Shown: piece by piece, positions 12,171 to 22,600 of the stretch
Layout: every line of letters starts with the position of its first letter
Numbering within the stretch: the stretch's first letter is position 1
From: Botryotinia globosa
Lineage: Eukaryota > Ascomycota > Leotiomycetes > Helotiales > Sclerotiniaceae
Assembly (NCBI GenBank): GCA_014898425.1
Contig: RCSZ01000014.1
Span: forward strand, 1,116,001 to 1,180,000
Direction: 5' to 3'
DNA: 64,000 nucleotides
Notes under the pieces: generated by a model
What the model saw: only the letters and a program-made list of their open reading frames with translations
Database searches by the model: none
What the model was told of the DNA's origin: nothing
Translations under genes and position numbers: made by a program

Positions 12171-12922
12171 TAAGGCTACACGAGTCAAAGCGATGTCTAG
12201 ACTCTAGATCCTGCATCTAAAGAAAGCTTCCAGCTTGGTCTATTTGATCTACTATGTGGCTGAGTATTAGTACAAATGGTGTCACGGTATCAGCACGAAA
12301 GATCGCACATAACAGGTGTCCACGGGTGTGAGAAGATGGATATATTGATTCACATTTCACTGTAGCTTGACTGTACTTACACGTAGTCGAAGTAACCCCC
12401 TCCCCCCCTAAGATCACATCGTTACACACAGTTCTAGAGAGATCTCGACCGTTTACCTTATGCACAAGTGCGTTGACATTCAAGTGAAGAAGGAGCCACA
12501 CCTGCATTGCTTGATTTGAGGAGGTACCCGTGGAAAGTTTCGTATGAGACATCCCTTTAGTTGGACTGGTAAGGAAGGTTATATACCACTTTAGAAACAT
12601 ATAATCTTCAAAATGGCATGGTAATACTTAAATTATATTCATGGTCTGGACTGAACAGATTCTCAGCCCGAGAGGAAATATACCTGAATCTTTAAAACTT
12701 TGTTAGAAGTTTCTCGTACATTAAAACTTATTAATGATAAGAAGCAATTGTAGAACATAATATACAGATCCGAAGAGCTATCCATCCTGTCCTGTGACGA
12801 TGGCCTTTTTGTCATGCCTCAGGTTTCCACCCCACCATGCTCAGCGCATCCATACACAAATTTTATGTTTATGCACGTCCAAAGAGCATCCTCTTCAACC
12901 CATCTTATAACCACCACACGAT

Positions 12923-14421
12923 ATGCCACGAGATCCTCTCATCGGCCTCGTAGGCAAACCCTCTTCAGGGAAAAGTACAACACTCAACAGTCTTACAGAT
13001 GCTACCTCCAAAGTTGGTACGTAAATACCCCCCATATCAATTCATCCGACTCAACATTACCCCTCCATTTACTTACCTTTTCTCTCGTATAGGCAATTTT
13101 CCGTAAGCACTCACTCTATTAACCATATGCGCAAATACCCACCGTCCCATACAAGAAACTGGAGCAATCGCACAAGATCAGAGAGAGAAAGACAAAATAC
13201 TGAGCCACTTCCAGATTCACAACCATCGACCCTCAACGCGCAATCGGATATCTCCAAATCGACTGCGCCTGCGCTCGCTATAATCTTCAATCACGTTGCA
13301 AACCCAACTACGGCTCCTGTATCGATGGTCGTCGCTCCGTTCCTATTGAACTCCTTGATGTAGCTGGTCTAGTCCCTGGCGCGCACGAAGGAAAAGGTCT
13401 CGGCAATAAGTTTCTTGACGATTTACGTCATGCAGATGCACTCATTCATGTCGTAGACGTAAGTGGTACAACCGATGCGGAAGGAAAAGCAACCAGAGGT
13501 TATGATCCTAGTTATGATATTGTGTGGTTGCGCTCAGAAATAGTAGCGTGGATTCGAGGAAATTTGATGCAAAAATGGGGATCGATAAAACGAAGACACG
13601 TCGCTGTGAAAGCTACGGCTGTCGAGACATTACAGGGGCAATTTTCTGGATATGGAAGTACAAGTGCGGTGGTTGCACGGACGCTGGACAAACTGGCGTT
13701 GAAGGAGCCTTTGGAACATTGGTCTGATGAAACAATCGACTTAGTGGTGAATGCTTTTACGGATGAGAAGTTCCCAACGGTCATTGCGCTCAATAAGATT
13801 GACCATGCGGATGCGGATAAGAACATAAGCAAGATTGCAAAGATGCAGGATCCAAAGAGTATAGTGCTATGCAGTGCTGTTTCGGAGGTTTTCTTGAGGA
13901 GATTGGCTAAACAAGGCTTTGTGAAGTATACAGAGGGAAGTGAGTTCGTGGATACGAGGGAAGATTTAATTGCTGATGGCGATGAAACTGGAGGAGGTCT
14001 GAAAGAATTGGATGAAAAGCTCAAAAACAGAATTGAGAATTTGAAGGATATGGTTCTTTACAGATTTGGAAGTACGGGAGTAGTACAAGTACTTTCTCGA
14101 GCAGCAGAATTACTAGGTCTAGTACCAGTATTTCCTGTAAGGAACGTAGGAAGTTTAATAGCAGGAAGTGGTGGATCTGGAAGTGAAAAGGTATTCAGGG
14201 ATTGTGTATTGGTGAAGAAAAATACTACAGTAGCGGAGTGTGCGAGAAAAGTTATGGGAGACGCTCCTTTGGCTTATGTTGAAGGAGCTGGTGGAGTAAG
14301 AGTTTCAGAAGATGCTATTGTTTCTGTTGGTCATAATGATGTGCGTATAGTTCCCTTTTATGCTGGAAGAAACTTTACTAACAACTACCAGATCCTCTCC
14401 TTCAGAGTCGGTAGAGCATGA
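12923..14421 (+). CDS. YchF/Ygr210-type OBG-family GTPase
   Basis: This is a P-loop GTPase of the OBG/YchF group, most like the archaeal and fungal branch that includes budding-yeast Ygr210c. Exons are 12923-13016, 13093-13102 (only 10 bases) and 13215-14421, giving 436 residues. G1 is [12 protein letters not shown] (residues 8-19). The segment across the micro-exon gives NFPFTT, the family's G2/switch I. G3 is [19 protein letters not shown] (from residue 83) and G4 is NKID (228-231). The cysteine-containing insert ([13 protein letters not shown]) between switch I and G3 is characteristic of this branch. The C-terminal 75 or so residues form the TGS-like domain (from [18 protein letters not shown] to VRIVPFYAG). 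The cellular role is not established; relatives bind ribosomes or nucleotides. Without the micro-exon the switch I motif is lost, so the splice model is well supported. Confidence 0.93.
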
Positions 14422-14940
14422 GAAGCTTACAATCTTCATTTCAAAATGTATTTATGATGCCATGGGCCTGGCGTTTTAGGAAGAAGGATTTAGCATAGCA
14501 AATGGCGTTCATGAGGTCCTATTCAAGATTGAATATATTTGAGATTTGCTTGAATTCTGTGTTATTGACATACATCAATCAAGTATGTTCTTTCGTTCAG
14601 GTATTGAATTTGTGCCAAATCATGGTTGCCATGAGACTACTTATATATCCCCACAGATTTCCCTTGGCAGTACGAAGTAAATATCTCAACAATAAGCGAA
14701 TGGGTTAATACCGATTGATCATTTCTACCTTTCCACGGTATTTTTCTAACACAATCAAGAAACTGCATATATTAGCTTAAACTCTCAACTCTAAGTACAC
14801 ATACTAGAAAACGATGGCTCGAAAATTCTGATGTTTGCTACATACTTATTCGGCAGGTATTCTCCGATCCTAAGACATTCATATAGTATAGACACGAATT
14901 GACCAATCATTCACCCACAATCTTCATCATTAGTTCATCT

Positions 14941-14971
14941 GGTAAAAGGTAAAAGGTAAAAGGTAAAAGGG
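14941..14971. repeat. 8-bp tandem repeat (GGTAAAAG), about 4 copies
   Basis: Four direct copies are read in the sequence. Confidence 0.9.
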
Positions 14972-15274
14972 AGGCGAACATTTCCACAACACATACCCCG
15001 CATTCTAGATCTCGAGAATGAGTTGTGACGACATCGATTGAGCTGATCGACCCATCAAAGTCCAATGCAATACAATTACCTACCGTCTGCCAAGTAAACA
15101 CTAATGCAGAATTGATCGATTAGCTAAGGAAGGAGAAAGTTCTATAGTGAACTATTGATCTAAGCTCTGGAAGCTATGTAGTAGTCTTTTCTTCTCGCTA
15201 GGTAAGATTACATTATCTATATGGTTTCTCGCACAATCGCATTCTGAGCATCTGGGATTTCTTTTTCTTTTCGT

Positions 15275-15326
15275 GTATTCCTTTCGAGTATTCCTTTCGA
15301 GTATTCCTTTCCAGTATTCCTTTCAC
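15275..15326. repeat. 13-bp tandem repeat (GTATTCCTTTCGA), 4 copies
   Basis: There are two perfect and two slightly changed copies, ending TTTCCA and TTTCAC. The pyrimidine-rich block lies in the promoter or leader region of the gene starting at 15476. Confidence 0.9.
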
Positions 15327-15475
15327 ATTTTCTTTCGACATTACCTTCTCGAGATAAAGAAAGGGATTCACGTATCTGGCTGGTTCATACTTGCAATACT
15401 TATTAATCCAAATCAATCAATCCATAATTCTAATCTCCAATTCTCCCAGCCACAATCACCACCAATCACTCCACC

Positions 15476-16034
15476 ATGTCCCCCGCGCTCTCCACCTCCC
15501 CCGCCTCGCGCATCCGTCACCTAACCCCCAACCCCCGTCTCCATCTTCAATTCTTCCGCCACACTCCCACCACCTCTCGCACCCAAGAATCCTCCGTTCA
15601 ACGAGCCTCCTCTCCTCTTCAACGTCGTCGCTCCTACTCCACCAGTACCGCCTACCATACACCCTGGACAGGTCGTCCCGCGTCCGAAAACGCAGGCACG
15701 GATGCTCAGACGGAGAAACATAATGTGCAACATGATCAGTCGCAGAAGAGTCAGCAGGAGAGAGCAAAAGGGGAGAGTGGCAGTGCCGGGCTCGAGGAGA
15801 AGCCCAGTGGACAGAGTAAGGACGAGAAGAAGAAGGTCCGGATTGAGTTTCCAGAGGGAGCGAAGAGGGGCCCGGTTATTGGGATGGAGGATGAGAGGGG
15901 TGGAGTGAGTTTTTTCTTTCCTGTTTTCGTTTACCCCTTTTTTTCGTTTGTCGATCCATTACTTTGTTTGGGGAAAATTGAGGAAGTGGAGAGAACACTG
16001 GCTAATAAAAATGTGTAAATAGAAAGGTTCATAA
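15476..16034 (+). CDS. Small, probably mitochondrial protein of unknown function
   Basis: Proposed exons are 15476-15904 and 16023-16034. The intron (15905-16022) has a GTGAGT donor, GCTAATAA branch and AATAG acceptor. Splicing gives 146 residues ending MEDERGGKGS; unspliced reading adds a low-quality hydrophobic tail. The first 60 residues are rich in Arg, Ser, Thr and Pro with few acids (RIRHLTPNPRLHLQFFRH, then RRRSYSTS), which looks like a mitochondrial presequence. The middle (residues about 65-125) is polar and charged and probably disordered. The conserved-looking end is KVRIEFPEGAKRGPVIGMED. I do not recognise a named family. The very short second exon is the least certain part. Confidence 0.55.
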
Positions 16035-19000
16035 ATCTGAGGAGCCCTGGATACAGTACTCGTATGTAGCATACAATTTTTGATCGGTAGAAATTGTATA
16101 CTACGAGATTAAGGATTTATGGATAGAGATGACGTATCTGCATTTGCTTCAAGGCTTGCTTGCTTTCTCTCCATCTGAACATCTGGAGTCACTAGCGCTA
16201 TCCATGTACTCGAGCCATATATATACAAAATATACACATATGATCTCTTGAGCATTTGTCAAATCGTCACTTCGTCTGATGCGCAGTCATTGTACAGATA
16301 CGTATTCCTCATTGCGGGTTCTCTTCAATTAGTGAGACAGTTGATCGCCACATTATGATTGTGTGGGATAGTAGGAATAAGCGTGATCTCGCATTACTAT
16401 ACCGTATATATTATAGCAAACCCAAAATCAAGATTCAAAACAGGACAAGTTTATCCAATCTATCCATCAAGTACATCAATATCAAAATCTCCTCACATCA
16501 CCACGATCAAATATAAATCCTCGTCCCTCTCCGCTCCTAGCTAGCAAAGTCATTCAATCAATCACTTTTTAACATCCTACCTCTTCCTCGCCATACCCCA
16601 ACGACATCAATAATACCATCAACTTTCATATTTATAGCTAGCCAACAGCTTACTAGGTATACCGGATCTCACAAATAAAGGCAGAGAAGGAGAGAAGGGG
16701 ATACGAAAGACAATCCCTCAATATCAATCATATCGGCTATTACTCTATCTAGATTCTAGATATGACATGGGTTAACGGATGGATGGATGGATGGATGGAC
16801 GACCGACTCTTCAATTTCGCTGGTAGGGGGTAGATTACCTTGGCGAAATCTGGATACAGTGTGTATTTGTGAGAAGAGATAGGTGTTTATTTTGCATAGT
16901 CATCTTACTTATTATCAAATAATCGGTTCTGGAGTGGACAGGGTCAGGTTTTAGGTCGGAGGTGCCAAGTGTCAAGTGTCAAGTGTCATGGCGTATCTAT
17001 TGTGTTTTACTGTATAATTACTTGCATAGTGCATTGAGAAATATTATCATGTATAGTACATGAATGAATATTGATATGGGTGAAAGATTTCGGGGTTGGA
17101 TGACGAAGTGAGAAGTGTAAAGGATTCCACCGTACTGTGTCTGCCATTCTTTACCATATTTCCCCTCTTGTCTGCGTAGGCGAGACAGATGAAATTCATA
17201 CCCAAGTATATATGTGTGCGGTTGTTGAGCAGGAAAAGTTTCCTCACATCCTCCACAAAAAATAATCAGCCTTTTCTCATTGGTTCTGGAGAGGCATGTC
17301 TCGCAATGAGATCGACCTCTGAAGTCCCAAGCCGATACTGTATTATCCTCCGTTTTCGACGGGGAGATCCCACGAAGCCCTGTTCTCTTTAGTACTACTA
17401 ATATATCAATAAATTGAAGTTGGCATACGCATTACCCTTCTTCCACTCAAGGGTTTTGATTGGATGGCAGCATCTACGATCATTGTAGTTCTCCCCATAC
17501 AGGGGTCCTCCTCTGAGATTTCGAGACGTAAATCTGAAGTCAAGATGCTTTCTCCACTTGCTCGTTTGTGGATTTGCGGCCGGGATATAGCGATATTGAA
17601 TCAGCGTCCGGTTAATCTCTTTTCCTAGATGCCGAAATGCGAAAGTGGAGGTGTGTAGATTCATAAGTCGTGACAGTTTTTGCGTTGGTGCAAACAAGTG
17701 CTGCAGTGCCGGTACATCCATACGAAAGCCGATAGAATAGGAGAAATAAGAAAGTGTGTAATTGACCAAGCGGAGTTGGCCTCCATGTTAAACTCCTATG
17801 TCCAAACCGACGCCAACAAAGGGAATTGCGATAATCAAAAAATGGCGTTGCAGAATTTCTCAATCGGATTCTCGTAAGCGCATCGATTTAACCCACACAA
17901 ACCCTAACGTCTAATATCATACTCACACAGAGCCCATCTTTTATGGTAATCTACACCGTTTCCTCTCCCTCAGGATTTGACATGTAAGTCGAAGATGTCG
18001 TATCATAAGCCAGTGCGAAAGGTGGACATTCTGCAGCGACCAAAGCCGCTATCCAAGCCATAATCATTTGATCATTATCATATCTCTGATCCGGGCTTAG
18101 AGAGAGATCCGACGGTGCGGAAGACATTGTTTCTCCCTCCAGTAATAAACAAAATATATTATATCTCAAGCGATAACAATACGAATAAGAATATGGAAGC
18201 TCGTCCAGTCGCTGACATGCAACACAGCCACCGACTACCACTCGCGACAAAAGATCATAGAAATAACAAATTTAGTCGCAGACGACTAAAAATCAATAGA
18301 AACCAATAAAGTTCTCGCCGATCAATACCATACATAACAACCCAATCCATCGGAGCTCATCTCTTTATATATATCCAGAAAAAACGGGGGGACACAGCAC
18401 AATCCATTATCACGGAACACATGAAGCCTCAAGATGTGGGGATTCAAAAACAGGTGGGACAAAACGATTCGCGACATTTCGAGAAATTTCTACCGCAGAG
18501 CGACGACGACATTGGCGCGTCGCTTTTGCCTGCGAGAGCAAGCCACCATGTAACAATTCTGGGAGAGTGGAGATTGTGCATTCGTGATTGAACATATGAT
18601 GTAGGAATTATCTGGGAGGCTTGTTTGCGTTGTATAGTATAATATTCGACTCGACTACGAGAGGATTTTGATGAAGGTGGACTTGTATTACAGCACGTGC
18701 TATGCCCCCACGCGATGTTGAGAATTTATTAGTCGTGCTCGTGGTGCTTTGATATTTTTGTAAGAAAGATGTTAGATACCTAGTAATAAGTATGGAGCTT
18801 TATGCTTCTTGATATGAAAAATACAATGAAAAGGATAAAAGAATCACTTAAAGACAAAAGTGTAACAGGATAGTCCTATGAGGTGGTGCCCACAAAGGTT
18901 TGATGGTGAAGGACGAGAAGTTATCTAGGTGTCAAAAAATAAGCAAAAGGAAAGCAGATTATTGAACCAGTGAGAGATTTCCAGGACCTACCTCGAGCTG

Positions 19001-19687
19001 AAACTTCAATATGAGCCTCTTTTTTTTTGGCAAACATACTCAAAATGTGCTATAATTTTCTCCAATTTTAAGGGATGGAGAGAAGTTCCTTGGAGGGAGT
19101 AATCGTAGGCCATATACCTACCTATTACGTTCATACTGATTGAAAAACTATCCTCACACATACACCAACAAACGCAATGAACAGATAAATTTTAATGTTT
19201 TCGGTATATACTCGTACAAATGTACTGAAGGTTGACCCTATACTATTTACAATCCTTTCCGATCAAATTCGAGTTTCCTAAACCACATGTCCATCAATAT
19301 CAAGGTTCTATATGCCCCATGGAAATTTTGAAGAGAGAAGGGGTCACAGCCCAATCAAGATACAACCCTTATCAAAATCCCAAAGTCGTAGTTCCCCACC
19401 CACAAAGTGATGTTATCTATTGTACGAAAATGTGTAAAGTGTCTCGAATAGACTGGAGCCGCTGAATAATATGTTCATAAATCACTCCTCCTTCCTTCCA
19501 TTTCCATTAACATTGAGAATCTTGAAAGGAGAAAGGTAAGAACACAATCAAAGTCGCAATTCAAGTACAATCGTAATCTTCTTTTTCCCATTCCGCGCTA
19601 TGCAATGCAAACGCCCGAATTATTTCCATGAACATGTTATCGTTTCCCGCTGAAAAAAAGTATGATATAAAGTGATATAAGTGACCC
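16035..19687. other. Long intergenic region, no supported gene
   Basis: It includes a GGAT microsatellite at about 16780-16800. A possible 58-codon minus-strand frame runs from an ATG at 18127 (MSSAPSDLSLSPDQRY) to 17951; I cannot support it further. Several other short frames overlap and lack domains. The last few hundred bases before 19688 are the nucleoporin gene's 3' flank. Confidence 0.45.
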
Positions 19688-22600
19688 TTACTTGTTGTTG
19701 ATCTTGTTTTCCTCCAACGACTTGGCAAATTCTTCCGCCAATTCAACATTTTTGAGTTGAAGAACCCATGTTTCCAACTTTCCATCGTCCCCAACAGTAT
19801 TAAGCTTGACAGTCTTGCCACTGGCCTCATATTTGAATTGCGAAAGAAGTGATCTATTGATGATGATAGATCCTGATGGGTCACTTCGCAAAACAATTCG
19901 AGTAGCCTTCGTCTCTTTATGGCAAAGTACTTTCAATGGTCCAACACCTTTGGTGTCCCAAGGACTAGATTTTTCTTCACCGGCCTTTGCTGGATTGAAC
20001 TTCAAAGCTCTAGTTCGAACGGAGTAGACGGCGTCTTCATGTTCTTCGCCTGGACTAGATTCCAAAAGGTTCACCTGAGCATGAACCTTTTCGGGATCGT
20101 TATCATCAGCGCCATCGGTAGTCGCACCAGGTGAATTAGCCCGAGATGCATCTGCTGAAGGGAATGAAGAAGCTGGGGCAGATGGTGGACCGCCGAACTG
20201 AAATCCTGTAGTAGTGGTAGATCCACCAAAGAGAGTAGAAGCCGAGGTTCCAGAACTACCAAACAGTCCCCCCGATGGGTTGGTTGTCGGTTTAGTTGGG
20301 GTAGAAGAGGATGGTGTAGCACTAGTGAAGTTGAAAACTGGCGCAGATGGTGCATCACTACCAAATTTGATTGGTGTGTTTGGCTTCCAGGTTTTATTTT
20401 CAGGAGTACTAGAAGTTGCGCCAAAAGAGCTACCGAATATATTTGTAGCTGGCTTTGACGCCGAATCCTCTTTCTCTCCCGGAGCAGCACCAAAACTCAT
20501 ACGACTAGAAAGACTTCCGCCAGTACCAGGAGTGGGTGTGGCGGCATCAGTCTTGGCAGCTGAACCAAGAATATTGAACTTTGGTGGTTCAGTAAGTGCC
20601 GATTTTGAGAAAATGCTGGAGGCACCCTCAGAAGCAGGAATACTAGGTGTACTTGTAGTGGCCTTGCTTTGGTTTGGTTGGTAACTTGAATCTTTCTTTT
20701 CACCCTCTCCGTCGCTGTTAGAACCACCATCAGAACTTCCATTGTCCTCGTCATTCTGATTCTTGGATTCTGCATCAGAGAGGTGCGCAAATGGGTTACC
20801 AGAAAATGAAGGGGTCTTTCCTGGAGCACCTGCAGCACCACCAAGGACGGATCCAGTGCTAGAGAACAAGTTAGGAGTTGATGCTCTCGAGGTATTTGCC
20901 GAATTGAAAATGCTCTCAGCAGCGCCAGTAGCAGGTTTAGCTTGTCCGAATAATGAGGTAGAAGCAGTAGTGGCAACTGGTGTGAACATGTTTGTAGCCG
21001 CTGGTTTTACAGTCTCTTTGGGCTCGGTGGCTTTTGGGGTATCGGCAGATTTGACGAGGAAAGAAGGAGCCTTGACCTGTGCAAGCTCTTCCAATTCTTT
21101 AAGCTCCGCAGCTCTCTTCTTCTTGTACTTAGCCTCCCACTCAGCCTCATCGTCGTCCTCAGAATCAAAATCCTCATCCTTAGCTTTTTGCATTAAAATC
21201 TTTTCGTTGTCTTCTGCATATTCAACGGCCTTTTTCCCAAATTGAGCCATGAAATTGACGGGCGCACTGCCAAAAGTTGGTGGCTTAATACCACCAGTAG
21301 GAGCGCCGGCAAAGGTAGGTGGTTTAATACCGCTAGTACCAGTAAATGTAGGTGGTTTGGTTGGAGAGGTAGTAGGTGTGGTAGATGTAGGTGCGAATGT
21401 GAAGACTGGAGGCTTGCTTGGCGTAGTAGAGCTTACAGCGGCATTAGACTTGATGGGAGAAGCACCTGCCAGACTTCCAAATGGATTTGCAACAGGTGCT
21501 GCTGCTGGTACTGATGCAGCTTCCTTAGTAGCTCCAGGTAATGCCCGAGTCTTTCTCTCTGGGCCGACAGATCTTGTTGGTTTATCTGGGCTGTCCAAAA
21601 TGTTCTTGAACATGTTAGAGGTGCTTGAACTAGAACCGTTTAAAGTTTTCTTGTTGCTGTTCTTGCCATCTTCAATACCTTCAGGATCATTTTGAGTCAA
21701 ATAAACCTCGGCTCTTCTCTTCTTGCTGCTACCAGTGTCAACTTCCTCGTTCTTCTTGCTGTTAACACTGTTGGCTCCTTCGTTGTTGTTCGACTGTTCA
21801 GGTCTTCTCTTCTTGTGCCCGCTACTTTCTCCACCAATTTCAGATTGAGTTTCACTTCTTCTCTTCTTACTTGGAGTTGGTTCTGGAGCTGCACTTCTGG
21901 AGGGCGATTTACTTGGACTGGATGAACGGCCAGGCTGAAGTTTTGGTGCTTTCAATACCGAATTGCCGTTGATCTCAGACTCGGAATTATTTGTCGCACG
22001 TGAGCGTTGTCTTTCTGGACTACGAGTACGTCGCGATCGCTTTTCTGGGCTGGAAGTACGATGTGAGCGTTCTCTATCTTGTCTGAATCGCTTTTGAGGG
22101 CTCATGTTTTCTTGGTTCTCGTCACCCTCAAGATCAGCATGTGCCCTGCCTCGCTTGTTGGAAATGTGATCAATGTTATACTCTGCAAGAATCTCTCTCT
22201 TTTTGGCTTCCATCCATGCCAATCCTTTAGATGGGTCTGCTCCAGGAGGCAAATGCTGGAAGTAAGCTGCCATTGATCTTTGCACAGATGCAATGCGCCA
22301 AAGTGCCTTGAATTCTCTTCTTTGAACCGTGTTAAAGTTAACAGGCATGTTGGTATCCATCTCCATGTCTGTGGGTTCAGAAACTTGGAACTCAAAATCG
22401 GACAATCTACCAGGAGCGAGTGCTCTCTTGACAGGAGCAAGTGCCTTGCTGTTGGAGGGTGGAGATTGCGAAGATGAGTCTGTAGGAGCAGTGAGAGCCA
22501 TTGAATTTGAATCGGAGCCGTTGCTCAAAGATCCGTTAGAGGGCTGAACATCTTGTGATTCGGAAGAGAATCCACCAAACAGGTTGCTTATAACGGGTTG

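Larger units (their letters stand above)
10740..12922. other. Intergenic region with two tandem repeat blocks
   Basis: No gene is supported. Nested minus-strand and plus-strand open frames around 11147-12600 are either repeat translations or lack domains. The region carries a 9-bp tandem repeat near 11.3 kb and a 10-bp tandem repeat near 12.1 kb, described separately. Confidence 0.5.
14422..15475. other. Intergenic region with two small tandem repeats
   Basis: No supported gene. It holds an 8-bp tandem (14941-14971) and a 13-bp tandem (15275-15326), the latter about 150 bases upstream of the next start codon. Confidence 0.5.

Noticed and set aside
11830..12216. Open frame with a repeated peptide (QYASVRIST) on the minus strand
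   Set aside because: It is only the translation of the 10-bp tandem repeat.
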